Assembly: GCA_021772935.1 (NCBI GenBank)
Contig: JAJFLA010000052.1
Location: 1-64,000, forward strand
Direction of reading: 5' to 3'
Source of the DNA: Gammaproteobacteria bacterium
GTDB lineage: Bacteria > Pseudomonadota > Gammaproteobacteria > Xanthomonadales > SZUA-36
DNA length: 64,000 nucleotides
Part shown: positions 20,344 through 29,244 of the stretch, one piece after another
Position numbering within the stretch: position 1 is the stretch's first letter
Layout: each line of letters opens with the position of its first letter
The notes under the pieces: generated by a model
The model's input: only the letters and a program-made list of their open reading frames with translations
What the model was told of the DNA's origin: nothing
The model's database searches: none
Position numbers and translations under genes: made by a program

Positions 20344-20502
20344 GGAGCCTCTGAATAAGTCTATAGTACCTCTGCGTGGTCTGAGGCGTGCCACCTGCTG
20401 CGTCACATAAAACGTCCACTATTTTGGCTAATAGTGCGCTGACGATACATGATAAGCTTGCGCCATCGCATCACCGTACTTCCAATTTACCAGGATGTTT
20501 AA

Positions 20503-21015
20503 ATGAAAAAACTGTTGTTTTTTATTCTCGCTTTCTCAATACACATCGCGGCCACGGCCGCCGATAGCTTTTCTACCCTTGAAGAGCGTATGTCCGGCAA
20601 AGAATTCAAAGAAACAGGACTGGGCAAACTAACGGATGATGAACTCGCTGCTCTTAATGATTGGGTGAGACGTCATTCAGTGGCAACATTGGAGAATGCC
20701 TCAGCCCGCCCAGCCAGCAGCACGACAAATGCCGGTTCCACGACAGATTCGCGGGGCTTTGAGAACCAACCAAAAAACAGCCCGATGGGTAAGGTTGTCA
20801 ATGGCACTATCGCTGGAACATTTAACGGGTGGAGCGGCAAGGGGACTCTCTTTAAACTAACCAATGGCATGGTCTGGCAGCAAACAGAAAAGGATACTTT
20901 TTATGTCAAACCCGTGGAAAATGCCGAAATAACGATTCGAAAAGGTCTTCTGGGAAACTGGCGATTGTCAATGGTGGGTCATGGTTCAGCGGTGGGGGTT
21001 AAACGCATTAAATAG
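20503..21015 (+). CDS. Secreted protein with N-terminal charged helix and C-terminal SH3-like domain, function unknown
   Basis: This is a 170-residue protein with a clear signal peptide (MKKLLFFILAFSIHIAATAA). After cleavage come a helical motif, FKETGLGKLTDDELAALNDW, and a Ser/Thr-rich linker. A compact beta domain follows at about 100-170: GTFNGWSGKGTLFKLTNGMV, WQQTEKDTFY, AEITIRKGLLGNW, VGVKRIK. I know this pattern (LTxEELxALNxWL followed by a GxGTxFxLxNGQxW domain) from uncharacterised gammaproteobacterial and xanthomonad periplasmic proteins. A periplasmic role is inferred. It is a single gene, 160 bp after the barrel gene and convergent with the zinc-ribbon gene. Confidence 0.8.
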   Translation: MKKLLFFILAFSIHIAATAADSFSTLEERMSGKEFKETGLGKLTDDELAALNDWVRRHSVATLENASARPASSTTNAGSTTDSRGFENQPKNSPMGKVVNGTIAGTFNGWSGKGTLFKLTNGMVWQQTEKDTFYVKPVENAEITIRKGLLGNWRLSMVGHGSAVGVKRIK

Positions 21016-21049
21016 CGTATGACACAAATACAAATTGACGCCTAAATTA

Positions 21050-21391
21050 TCAGAAGTTGAATTTTCTCAAAGCTGCTTTGGATTTGTATAAATATAACCG
21101 TATGACCATATAACATACCGCCCCAGCGGCAAATAATACGTACGGGCCCACGGACGATCTATACTGAAAACCGGACGTATCTATCAGATACCAACCAAAT
21201 GCCGCGATTAAAAGTGTCAATGCCACGTAACTGGCCATCTTCAAATGGTATACACGGTCCCTTAATTTCCGACGTCGGAATTCTCTTAGCTCTTCATCAG
21301 TGACTTCACCCCGTTGATACCCACAGTACGGGCACAATTGTGTGCGACTGGAGATGTCTTTGTCACAATTGGGACATAAAAAAATGACCAT
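21050..21391 (-). CDS. Zinc-ribbon membrane protein, function unknown
   Basis: This is a 113-residue protein. Residues 6-24 hold a CPNCDKDISSRTQLCPYCG zinc ribbon (two CxxC pairs spaced 12 apart), followed by a charged helix and two membrane segments at about 52-70 and 83-100. Both termini probably lie in the cytoplasm. Proteins of this build are common and not characterised. It lies 41 bp downstream of the sensor kinase on the same strand and could be the last gene of that operon. Confidence 0.8.
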   Translation of the reverse strand: MVIFLCPNCDKDISSRTQLCPYCGYQRGEVTDEELREFRRRKLRDRVYHLKMASYVALTLLIAAFGWYLIDTSGFQYRSSVGPYVLFAAGAVCYMVIRLYLYKSKAALRKFNF

Positions 21392-21432
21392 GATTTGATC
21401 CTTCTACCGGGCTAAAAAAATTCAAACATCAA

Positions 21433-22713
21433 CTAATCAGTACCAAAAAACCTCAGCTCTGCACGCAAACCACCACTTTTTCGGTTTTCGAAGTGTATTG
21501 ACCAGCCATATAACTCACACAAGCGCTGAACAATCGCCAGCCCCAAACCTGATCCCTTGCCAGAAATGCCTTCACCACGATAGTGCCTTTCCATTACTTG
21601 CGACAACTCCGACTCCGGAATACCTGGCCCCGTATCTTCCACCAGGATACGTCCACTGCCAATGGTACACACCACCTCGCCGGATGACGTGTAACGGATC
21701 GCATTACTGATCAGGTTGCCAACAGTGACTGCGATAACAGACTCCGGGGCAATCACACTGACCCTGTCTTCTCCGATTATTTTTAATTCGAGCGGCTTGT
21801 TATCCAACAGAGGCTTGTGTAAATGCAGCAACTTATCAACGATCTTACAAACATTGTGAGCTTCGCTGTCATCGTTGGTACCCTGCTCGGCACGAACAAG
21901 GTGTAGCAATGCTGTTGTGATATCCGTGGATTGTCTGGCTGCCCTGGCTATACGTAAAATTCTGGTTTTTGTTTTTTCCGCCAAATCCTTTTGTGCCAAC
22001 AACAACTCCGTGGCACCGGAAATAACTGCCAATGGCGTTCTCAATTCATGGCTGACATCCGCGTTGAATTCCCGGTCCCGCTCAACCAGTTGGTGCACAC
22101 GTTCCGCATAGGCGTCCAGTGCTGCAGCCAACTGCCCAACTTCATCATCCGGAAACCATCTTGCCAGTCCTGGTGATGGTGTCTCTTCACCCAATTGACT
22201 TAACCGTTCCGCCAAGTCACTCACAGGTTTCATTACCCTGCTGGAAGACCATAACCCCAAAGCCAGTGACAACATTGAAAATACGAGCACCGCTGCCACC
22301 AGCGACCAGATAAGCCGATTGGTTAAGCGTTGGTTTTCCGTGATGTCATAGATCAAGAACGCCCATAAATCGTCATCTTTACGTACCGCAGCCTTAAAGT
22401 AGCCTTCCGCCGTTTCAACCTCGTGCACACCTGTGTCGAGGTTTCTGATTTGTGCGATGACACTGTGGTGGGGGTCTCCCGGTCGGGTGACAAAGCCCTG
22501 GATACGAGTATGGAAAGGCTCTACGAGCGTGGGGTCCCGGTGTAACTGGACCAGGTAATCATCAAGCTCCTGCTTCAGCGTAGAGCCAATGAGTTCATCT
22601 TCGAGGTTGCTTTGCAGAAAAAGTGTGCTGATCGCAAACAAACTGCTAAGGAGCGTACCAAACAGCAGAAAGGAAAATATGATGCGGCTGCGGAGCCTAC
22701 GCCGGTATAGCAT
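21433..22713 (-). CDS. Sensor histidine kinase (OmpR-partner type)
   Basis: This is an inner-membrane sensor of 426 residues. ATG 22713 is chosen because GGAG lies about 6 bases upstream; it overlaps the regulator by 17 bp. There are two membrane helices (about 10-35 and 135-155) around a periplasmic sensor of roughly 100 residues. A HAMP linker (SSRVMKPVSDLAERLSQLGE) follows, then the dimerisation/phosphorylation site DVSHELRTPLAVISGATELL (His near 222), the N box NLISNAIRYTSSGEV, the G1 box DTGPGIPE and the G2 box GKGSGLGLAIVQRLCE. The PhoQ/PmrB/QseC type is nearest in form. The stimulus is unknown. Confidence 0.93.
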   Translation of the reverse strand: MLYRRRLRSRIIFSFLLFGTLLSSLFAISTLFLQSNLEDELIGSTLKQELDDYLVQLHRDPTLVEPFHTRIQGFVTRPGDPHHSVIAQIRNLDTGVHEVETAEGYFKAAVRKDDDLWAFLIYDITENQRLTNRLIWSLVAAVLVFSMLSLALGLWSSSRVMKPVSDLAERLSQLGEETPSPGLARWFPDDEVGQLAAALDAYAERVHQLVERDREFNADVSHELRTPLAVISGATELLLAQKDLAEKTKTRILRIARAARQSTDITTALLHLVRAEQGTNDDSEAHNVCKIVDKLLHLHKPLLDNKPLELKIIGEDRVSVIAPESVIAVTVGNLISNAIRYTSSGEVVCTIGSGRILVEDTGPGIPESELSQVMERHYRGEGISGKGSGLGLAIVQRLCELYGWSIHFENRKSGGLRAELRFFGTD

Positions 22714-23383
22714 TTGACTCCAAAAGACGGTAACCAATGCCGTGACGGGTCTGGATCATTTTGCTACCAAATGGTTTGTCGATAACCGAACGCAAGGAGT
22801 GAATATGTACTCGCAGACTGTCGCTATCAGGCATTTCTTCGCCCCATACCTCTTTCTCAAGCTCAGTCCGGGTCACAACGTTGGGGGAAGCCTCCATCAG
22901 GCAACGCAGTAGTTTTAAGCCAATCGGATTAAGCTCTATTTCGTGATCATTACGGCTAACAATGAGTGTATCGACATTAAACAACAGGTCACCAATCTGG
23001 ATCTCCTTGCTCGCACGTCGGATACCCCGCGTGGTCAGAACCTCCAACCTTACTTCAACTTCCTGCAATTCAAACGGTTTGACCAGGTAGTCATCCGCTC
23101 CGGTCTCAAAACCAGCTAATTTGTCTTCAAGACGATCCCTGGCAGTCAACATCAGCACAGGGGTGTTTTTGCCTGCTTCCTGACGCAGCTTGCGACATAC
23201 CTCCAGCCCATCCATGCCGGGTAACGCAAGGTCAAGAACGATCGCATCAAAATCATTGACAATGGCCAGATGCAAACCCGTTATACCATCACCTGCAAAA
23301 TCTACGGTATGCCCTTTTTCATCCAGATAATCACCAATATTAGCTGCAATGTCTGGATTGTCTTCAATAATTAATATGCGCAC
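22697..23383 (-). CDS. OmpR/PhoB-family response regulator
   Basis: The protein is 228 residues with GTG as start. The receiver holds EDNPDI (acid pocket), the phosphorylated Asp51 in IVLDLALPGMDG, Thr80 and Lys102 in DDYLVKPF. The winged-helix DNA-binding domain runs from about residue 130 to 222 (LNPIGLKLLRCLMEASPNVV, then RVHIHSLRSVIDKPFGSKMI). It is the partner of the kinase whose start lies within its last codons. The gap upstream (23384-23624) carries its promoter. Targets are unknown. Confidence 0.95.
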   Translation of the reverse strand: MRILIIEDNPDIAANIGDYLDEKGHTVDFAGDGITGLHLAIVNDFDAIVLDLALPGMDGLEVCRKLRQEAGKNTPVLMLTARDRLEDKLAGFETGADDYLVKPFELQEVEVRLEVLTTRGIRRASKEIQIGDLLFNVDTLIVSRNDHEIELNPIGLKLLRCLMEASPNVVTRTELEKEVWGEEMPDSDSLRVHIHSLRSVIDKPFGSKMIQTRHGIGYRLLESNAIPA

Positions 23384-23624
23384 ATTCGGTACCCGTGTTT
23401 TGTGAACTTGAAATAGGAAAAGCCCAGACAGATGATATTACCACCGTGCCTGGGCCCGAAACGCCCTGTAAACCATATTCACAGCAGGAAATGCTGTATT
23501 TTAATACGAAAAAGCTTTTACCTGAAGTAGCAAGCCGATAATAGTGTATGCGCAAACGCGTTAAATATTGGTTAATCGAAGTGGAATTTTCCGTTAAAGC
23601 AATTTCTCAAATCACACATGCCAA

Positions 23625-24746
23625 CTAAATGTCCAGAAGCTCTACGTCCTTGAGGCGTTCCGAAAGTGATTCTGCATCCCCACCTTCTGACATTTTAACA
23701 GCCAAGCGGACTTCATTGGCCGAATCGGCATAACGAATGGCATCGTCGTAGGTAATCTTGCCCTCTTTATACATCTCAAAGAGACACTGATCAAAAGTGA
23801 TCATACCGTGGTGACCGGACTCCTTCATTATCTTCTTCAGTTCAGTAATTTCACCATTACGAATTTTTTCCTGTACCAATGGTGTAGCTAGAAGCACCTC
23901 AACTGCGGCCCAGCGTCGGGTCTTGTCTGCTGAGGGGACCAATTGCTGCGCGACGATTGCCCGCATGTTAAAAGACAAATCGAGTAAGATCTGTTCCTTT
24001 ACATCGTCTGGGAAGAAATGAAGGATACGCTCAAGTGTCTGGTTTGCGTTATTTGCATGCAACGTACACAGCACAAGGTGACCTGTTTCAGCAAAGGTGA
24101 TTGCGTACTCCATGGTCTTGCGCGTGCGAATCTCGCCAATCATGATGACATCTGGCGCTTGGCGCAATGTGTTACGAAGTGCCACTTCAAATGAATCTGT
24201 ATCAATACCAACTTCACGCTGGGTAACCAGGCTTTTTCCATGGTGATGCACGTATTCAATCGGGTCCTCGACAGAAATAATGTGCCCACTCAGTCGCTTG
24301 TTACGATAACCAATCATGGCCGCCAGGGAAGTGGACTTACCAGTGCCGGTGGCACCCACAAACAATATGATGCCGCGCTTGGTCAATGAAAGCTCGGTCA
24401 GTAATTCCGGCAAGCCAAGCTCTTCAAACGTCGGGATGGTAGTTTCAATACGACGACACACCATACCAACATGTCCCTGTTGATAAAATGCACTGACACG
24501 GAAACGCACTTCGTCGCCAAGTGAGATAGCAAACTGGCACTCCAGCTTTTCATCAAATTCTCTGGCTTGTTTCCTCGTCATGAGGCTATGAACGATTTCA
24601 TCGACTTCTTCCGGTAACAACACTTCAGTCGAAACCGCCTGGATCTTACCATTGACTTTAATGCACGGCGGTGCGTTCGCAGTAACAAAAAGGTCAGAGC
24701 CTTTCTCCTCGTGAAGTTTCCGTAACCAGTCTTCTACTACACTCAT
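23625..24746 (-). CDS. pilU: Twitching-motility ATPase PilU
   Basis: This is a hexameric AAA-type secretion ATPase that supports type IV pilus retraction as an accessory to PilT. It is 373 residues. An N-terminal PAS-like domain precedes the Walker A motif GATGTGKS (131-138), an Asp box with SVEDPIEYVHHH, and the Walker B/His-box segment PDVIMIGEIRTRKTMEYAIT. PilU differs from PilT by the FxSAFYQQGHVGM stretch and the longer C-terminus. It lies 57 bp after pilT on the same strand, the usual order. No pilin or pilus-assembly genes are in the window. Confidence 0.95.
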   Translation of the reverse strand: MSVVEDWLRKLHEEKGSDLFVTANAPPCIKVNGKIQAVSTEVLLPEEVDEIVHSLMTRKQAREFDEKLECQFAISLGDEVRFRVSAFYQQGHVGMVCRRIETTIPTFEELGLPELLTELSLTKRGIILFVGATGTGKSTSLAAMIGYRNKRLSGHIISVEDPIEYVHHHGKSLVTQREVGIDTDSFEVALRNTLRQAPDVIMIGEIRTRKTMEYAITFAETGHLVLCTLHANNANQTLERILHFFPDDVKEQILLDLSFNMRAIVAQQLVPSADKTRRWAAVEVLLATPLVQEKIRNGEITELKKIMKESGHHGMITFDQCLFEMYKEGKITYDDAIRYADSANEVRLAVKMSEGGDAESLSERLKDVELLDI

Positions 24747-24803
24747 CTAAGTCACTCCAAGTTGAAACCGCCGATGGTCATGTAAAAACAGACCAGCAAA
24801 CCT

Positions 24804-25841
24804 TTACATAAACAGTTTGCGGTCTACAGCCTTCCGTGCTGCTTCCTGACGGGAAACGATACTTCGGGAAACCAAACCTTCAAGATACTGATCGAGCGTG
24901 TGCATACCAAGGTTCTGACCGGTCTGAATAGCCGAGTACATTTGTGCCACTTTGTCCTCACGTATCAGGTTCCTGATCGCTGGTGTAGCCAACATGACTT
25001 CATGAGCTGCGATACGCCCACCACCAATTCGTTTCATCAGTGTTTGCGCCACAACCGCACGCAATGATTCTGACAACATTGATCGCACCATAACCTTCTC
25101 ACCTTCAGGAAAAACATCGATGATACGGTTAATCGTCTTGGCCGCTGAACTTGTATGCAATGTTCCAAAAACCAGGTGGCCGGTTTCTGCCGCGGTCAAG
25201 GCCAGACGGATCGTCTCAATATCACGCATCTCACCCACGAGGATAATATCCGGATCTTCACGCAAGGCTGACCGCAGTGCCTGGTTGAAGCCATGGGTGT
25301 CACGGTTGACTTCACGCTGGTTGATCAAACATTTGCGTGAAACATGTACAAATTCAATCGGATCTTCAATTGTCAGGATATGCCCGGCCAAGGTGTGATT
25401 GATGTGATCAATCATTGCGGCGAGCGTGGTGGTTTTACCTGAGCCGGTCGGGCCGGTTACCAGTACCAAGCCACGTGGGACATTGATAATATCCTTAAAA
25501 GCCGATGGTGCACCAATATCTTCCAGGGTCCAGACCTTGGCTGGTATGGTACGAAACGCACCGCCAACACCCCGGTCATGGTGAAAACAATTAACACGAA
25601 AGCGCGCCAGCCCTGGTACCGCATAGGAAAAATCCAGCTCCAGGTTTGCTTCAAAGTCACGTCGTTGATGATCGTTCAACGTGCTATAAAGCAGCTCGGT
25701 TAACTGCTGATTGTCCAATGCTGGTAAATTTAATTGGCGCAAGTCGCCATCTACACGAATCATGGGTGGCAGACCCGACGACAGGTGAAGATCCGACGCC
25801 TTGTTTTTTACCGCAAAAGCAAGCAGTTCAGCAATATCCAT
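24804..25841 (-). CDS. pilT: Type IV pilus retraction ATPase PilT
   Basis: This is the motor that depolymerises pili during twitching and DNA uptake. It is 345 residues; ATG 25841 has AGGAGGG 5 bases upstream, against only 2 for the TTG just before it. Walker A is GPTGSGKT (130-137), the Asp box is TIEDPIEFVH, Walker B is DPDIILVGEMRD, and AIRNLIREDK with the C-terminal helix is the PilT-specific AIRNLIRE motif needed for retraction. It is divergent from yggS, as in Pseudomonas and other gammaproteobacteria. Confidence 0.97.
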   Translation of the reverse strand: MDIAELLAFAVKNKASDLHLSSGLPPMIRVDGDLRQLNLPALDNQQLTELLYSTLNDHQRRDFEANLELDFSYAVPGLARFRVNCFHHDRGVGGAFRTIPAKVWTLEDIGAPSAFKDIINVPRGLVLVTGPTGSGKTTTLAAMIDHINHTLAGHILTIEDPIEFVHVSRKCLINQREVNRDTHGFNQALRSALREDPDIILVGEMRDIETIRLALTAAETGHLVFGTLHTSSAAKTINRIIDVFPEGEKVMVRSMLSESLRAVVAQTLMKRIGGGRIAAHEVMLATPAIRNLIREDKVAQMYSAIQTGQNLGMHTLDQYLEGLVSRSIVSRQEAARKAVDRKLFM

Positions 25842-25974
25842 CAAACCCTCCTTGTAGGGATACTGGTCGCGTTACAATACATTATGATCCAACATCAGAA
25901 AAATGCGTGAAGCCGTATCTCTGATTTATATTGTAACAAAAGCAACCATAGACAAAGCATACACTCGCTGCAAC

Positions 25975-26661
25975 ATGAATAAACCAATTGAAAGACTAAA
26001 ATCTGTCCGGCAAAGAATAGAAAAAGCCTGCATTGCCGCTGGCAGACAGCCCGGTGAAGTTTCTCTACTTGCTGTCAGCAAAAGACATACGTCTGACAAT
26101 ATTATTATTTTCAATGGCTTAGGTCTTGTCTCTTTTGGTGAAAACCAACTTCAAGAGGCTCTACAAAAGCAAGGTGAACTGAACAAACTGGATTTGCAAT
26201 GGCATTTTATCGGCACCATACAATCAAATAAAACTCACGCCATTGCAGAACATTTTCAATGGGTACAAAGTGTTGACAGACAAAAAATCCTAAAACGGCT
26301 ATCGGCACAACGACCGGACCACTTGGCACCACTCAACATCTGTTTACAGGTTAATATCGATCAGGAACCACAAAAGGCCGGGGCAAACCCCGAAGAAATA
26401 TTGCAATTGGCAGAACTGGCCCACGGTCTCAATAATATAAAGCTGAGAGGTTTGATGGCCATTCCCAGAATGACAACTGTTCCAACACAGCAACACGACA
26501 GCTTCAACAAGGTGAAAGCACTTTTTGAAAAACTAAAAAACGCAGGTCACGACATTGATACCCTGTCCATGGGCATGTCATCTGACCTGGAAGTGGCCAT
26601 CGCTGAAGGAAGTACGATGGTGCGTATCGGCACAGACTTACTTGGAAAACGAGATACATGA
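25975..26661 (+). CDS. yggS: PLP homeostasis protein (YggS/PLPBP family)
   Basis: This is a fold-type III PLP-binding protein that buffers pyridoxal phosphate. ATG 25975 begins MNKPIERLKSVRQRIEKAC, which matches the family, giving 228 residues. Lys36 in LLAVSKRHTSDNI is the PLP-binding lysine; HFIGTIQSNKTHAIAEHF and MGMSSDLEVAIAEGSTMVRIGTDLLG are family motifs. It starts a plus-strand operon with proC (22 bp later) and yggT, an order seen throughout the Gammaproteobacteria. The window also encodes PdxH, another B6 gene. Confidence 0.95.
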   Translation: MNKPIERLKSVRQRIEKACIAAGRQPGEVSLLAVSKRHTSDNIIIFNGLGLVSFGENQLQEALQKQGELNKLDLQWHFIGTIQSNKTHAIAEHFQWVQSVDRQKILKRLSAQRPDHLAPLNICLQVNIDQEPQKAGANPEEILQLAELAHGLNNIKLRGLMAIPRMTTVPTQQHDSFNKVKALFEKLKNAGHDIDTLSMGMSSDLEVAIAEGSTMVRIGTDLLGKRDT

Positions 26662-26683
26662 AATCTATTCACAAGGACAAAAC

Positions 26684-27499
26684 ATGAGAATTGCATTTAT
26701 TGGTGGGGGCAACATGGCCACAGCACTCATCAGCAGGCTGTTTGCATCCCGTCATAATGTTGACCGCATACAAGTCGCCGACCCCGGAACCGGGGTTAGA
26801 GAACGTTTACAAAAGCAATGGCCGGTCACTTGTTTTAAACAAACCGCCGATGCACTAAAAGGAATGGATGCTATTGTTCTGGCAGTTAAACCACAGGTGT
26901 TACCAATGGTACTTGAGGAGATCGGGAGCCTCGTCACCAGTGAACAACTGGTGATATCCATCGTTGCCGGCATACCCACCAGTCAGATTGCTGCACGACT
27001 AAAATCCAACCCACCCATTGTCCGCACTATGCCAAATACGCCTGCTCTGATCGGCCTGGGCATTACCGGCATCTACGCTCGCGTCAACTGTAGTCTTGCA
27101 CAACGTGAGATGACACAAAATTTGATGGAATCCGCTGGCGAAGTTATTTGGTTGGACAAGGAAAGTCTTCTGGATGTTGTGACTGCTGTATCGGGCAGCG
27201 GACCAGCCTATTTTTATTACCTGATTGAATCCTTACGCAACGCTGGAACACGATTGGGCTTACCGGTGGATGTAGCAGCCAAGCTTGCACTGTATACCGC
27301 CTACGGCGCCAGTACTATGGCAGTACAAAGTGATCTGGATGTCACTGAACTCCGCCACCGGGTAACAACGAAAGGCGGCACTACGGAGGCAGCGCTGGAG
27401 CAACTCAATGCTGGTCATTTTGAGCAATTGATAGATTCAGCTATCAATGCCGCAACCAAACGCGGACAAGAGCTTGCAAATAAGGCTGAACGTTTATGA
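26684..27499 (+). CDS. proC: Pyrroline-5-carboxylate reductase
   Basis: This enzyme carries out the last step of proline synthesis, reducing pyrroline-5-carboxylate with NAD(P)H. ATG 26684 starts MRIAFIGGGNMATALISRL with an AAGGA ribosome site; the open frame upstream overlaps yggS and is rejected. It has 271 residues. GGGNMA is the nucleotide loop, IVRTMPNTPALIGLGITG and VTAVSGSGPAYFYYLIE are signatures, and LRHRVTTKGGTTEAAL is the C-terminal P5CR motif. It overlaps yggT by 4 bases (ATGA). Confidence 0.96.
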   Translation: MRIAFIGGGNMATALISRLFASRHNVDRIQVADPGTGVRERLQKQWPVTCFKQTADALKGMDAIVLAVKPQVLPMVLEEIGSLVTSEQLVISIVAGIPTSQIAARLKSNPPIVRTMPNTPALIGLGITGIYARVNCSLAQREMTQNLMESAGEVIWLDKESLLDVVTAVSGSGPAYFYYLIESLRNAGTRLGLPVDVAAKLALYTAYGASTMAVQSDLDVTELRHRVTTKGGTTEAALEQLNAGHFEQLIDSAINAATKRGQELANKAERL

Positions 27500-28032
27500 A
27501 CCCGACTGGCGCATTCATTTTTCTGATCAGTACGACAACAGACCTTTATGTCTCAGCTATCTTGCTACGTCTGCTGTTACAGTGGGCAAGAGCTGATTTT
27601 TACAACCCATTGAGTCAGTTTCTTATCAAAATAACCAACCCAGTGCTGGTCCCCGCCCGCCGGATCATTCCATCAATCGGCAAGCTGGATACCGCTTCAG
27701 TAGTAATCATGCTGCTGCTGGAACTGGTACAGCTTGTTATCATCAACCAGCTCAGCGGGACCAGTTATGACTTACTGTTTCTGATGCTGTTTGCTGTTCA
27801 AAAACTGGTGATTACATTGCTATTGACCTATTTTGTTCTGATTATTGCCAGGGTCATTGTCAGCTGGGTTGCGAGCCAGTCGCGACACCCATTGATACCA
27901 CTGCTTCACCAACTGACCGAACCGGTATTAAGACCATTCTACAAACTTGTTCCACCACTAGGCGGAATCGATCTTTCACCATTGTTTGCGCTGATTGCAC
28001 TACGTTTTCTTTTGCTTCTGCTAGGATGGTAA
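27496..28032 (+). CDS. yggT: YggT family integral membrane protein
   Basis: This is a 178-residue inner-membrane protein with two copies of the YGGT repeat. Each repeat has an amphipathic segment and hydrophobic helices: LLLRLLLQWARADFYNPLSQ with NPVLVPARRIIPSIGKLD, and ARVIVSWVASQSRHPLIPLL with EPVLRPFYKLVPPLGGIDLS. The family is linked to osmotic stress tolerance and, in plastids, to thylakoid or chromosome distribution; the bacterial role is not settled. It overlaps proC by 4 bases. A strong terminator follows at 28049. Confidence 0.93.
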   Translation: MNPTGAFIFLISTTTDLYVSAILLRLLLQWARADFYNPLSQFLIKITNPVLVPARRIIPSIGKLDTASVVIMLLLELVQLVIINQLSGTSYDLLFLMLFAVQKLVITLLLTYFVLIIARVIVSWVASQSRHPLIPLLHQLTEPVLRPFYKLVPPLGGIDLSPLFALIALRFLLLLLGW

Positions 28033-28048
28033 GTAACAGGCAACATGA

Positions 28049-28081
28049 AGGCTTCCTGTACGTGTCGGAAGTCTTTTTTTA
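28049..28081 (+). terminator. Rho-independent terminator after yggT
   Basis: GGCTTCC pairs with GGAAGTC (one G-U) around a 9-base loop and is followed directly by seven T at 28074-28080. It closes the yggS-proC-yggT operon, so the DUF4426 gene downstream would need its own promoter or read-through. Confidence 0.8.
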
Positions 28082-28113
28082 AAAACAAGCTGAAGTCTCT
28101 AGAAAGGATCTAA

Positions 28114-28560
28114 ATGATGAAAATGCTGTTAAAAATACTAATTCTACTTACCGTTTTGGCATCGTTACCTGTCATCGCGCAACAGGCACAGGAGTTTGAA
28201 GACTATGTGGTTCACTACAACGCCCTGAGCGCCAGTCTGATCACGCCTGAAATAGCCAAAGCCTACGGCATTCGTCGTTCTGACAGTCGCGCCCTGATCA
28301 ATATTTCGGTTTTGAAAAATACTGTAGATCAATCAGCCACTGCTGTAAAAGCGGCTGTAACCGCTTCCGGTCGTAACTTGACTGGCCAGACCCGTAACGT
28401 AGAGATGAGAGAAATCAACGAAAGCGATGGTGCCATCTATTACATCGGTGAATTATCCGTCAGGAATATGGAAACCTTTGATTTCACTGTATTGGTCACG
28501 CCCGAGGGCAAAAAAACCCCTTTTAAGGTAAAATTCAGACAACAGTTTTATACCGAATAG
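28114..28560 (+). CDS. DUF4426 periplasmic protein
   Basis: This is a 148-residue protein with a signal peptide (ILILLTVLASLPVIAQQA). The mature part begins FEDYVVHYNALSASLITPEI and AKAYGIRRSDSRALINISVL, the hallmark of DUF4426, and ends in a beta-rich half (FDFTVLVTPEGKKTPFKVKF). The family is restricted to gammaproteobacteria and nearly always lies next to yggT/proC or metW, as here. Its function is unknown. AAAGGATC precedes the start. It is convergent with pdxH. Confidence 0.92.
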   Translation: MMKMLLKILILLTVLASLPVIAQQAQEFEDYVVHYNALSASLITPEIAKAYGIRRSDSRALINISVLKNTVDQSATAVKAAVTASGRNLTGQTRNVEMREINESDGAIYYIGELSVRNMETFDFTVLVTPEGKKTPFKVKFRQQFYTE

Positions 28561-28659
28561 CCCACATACATTCGTTTATCAGAAACAACGCTCACTGACC
28601 CAGAACAGGCCAGGTAAAGGGCTTCACGCGGCACCCCAAATACACAAATTTGATAATGC

Positions 28660-29244
28660 TTATGGGTAAAGCCGCTGCCGCACCCACTCATTATCCTGCA
28701 GTGTAAAACGGAACCGGTCGTGTAGCCGGCTTTCCATCCCATACCAAAATTCAATCATGTCCGGCAAAACCCGGTAACCGGACCAGTGAGGGGGTCTCGG
28801 CACATCGGTGCTGGCAAATTTCTGTTCAAACTCTGCCACCCGTTGCTCCAGTCTATCGCGACTGTCCAGAACTTCCGATTGCATGGAAGCCCACGCACCA
28901 ATCTGACTACCACGCGGCCGACTGGCGAAGTAAGTATCCGCTTCAGTATCTGTTACAGGCTCAACCTTGCCTTCTACCAACACCTGTTGAAAAATTGATT
29001 TCCACAAAACACACAACGCAGCCTGCGGATGTTGTCCGAGTTGTTGTCCTTTATTGCTTAGGGTATTGGTATAAAATACAAAACCCTTCTCATCGAAATC
29101 CTTCAGCAGCATGGTACGCACCGATAGTGTTCCCGATGTCGAGGCAGTAGCCAACGACATGGCCGTGGGCTCCGGTTCCGCCGCTGCCTCGGCGGCCTGC
29201 ATTGCCTGCTCAAATCGCTCGATAACTTCAGTTGGAAAGTTCAT
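28660..29244 (-). CDS. pdxH: Pyridoxamine/pyridoxine 5'-phosphate oxidase
   Basis: This FMN enzyme oxidises PNP and PMP to pyridoxal 5'-phosphate. It has 194 residues, slightly shorter than the E. coli protein (218) at the N-terminus, as in some other proteobacterial PdxH proteins. MLLKDFDEKGFVFYTNTLSNKG binds FMN; VEGKVEPVTDTEADTYFASRP and GAWASMQSEVL are signatures; PHWSGYRVLP and the end DRFRFT..WVRQRLYP with the terminal RLYP are diagnostic. Its start overlaps the SDR gene stop by 4 bases (ATGA), so it is the last gene of an xrtH-SDR-pdxH operon. Confidence 0.96.
   Translation of the reverse strand: MNFPTEVIERFEQAMQAAEAAAEPEPTAMSLATASTSGTLSVRTMLLKDFDEKGFVFYTNTLSNKGQQLGQHPQAALCVLWKSIFQQVLVEGKVEPVTDTEADTYFASRPRGSQIGAWASMQSEVLDSRDRLEQRVAEFEQKFASTDVPRPPHWSGYRVLPDMIEFWYGMESRLHDRFRFTLQDNEWVRQRLYP

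Noticed and set aside
20344-20410. Sequence GGGAGCCTCTGAATAAG after the barrel gene looks like an insertion-sequence end
   Set aside because: No matching inverted end, no transposase and no target duplication were found; the resemblance is short.
23422-23455. GCCCAG/CTGGGC inverted repeat between pilU and the response regulator
   Set aside because: Short stem, long loop and no U tract; not enough for a terminator or operator call.
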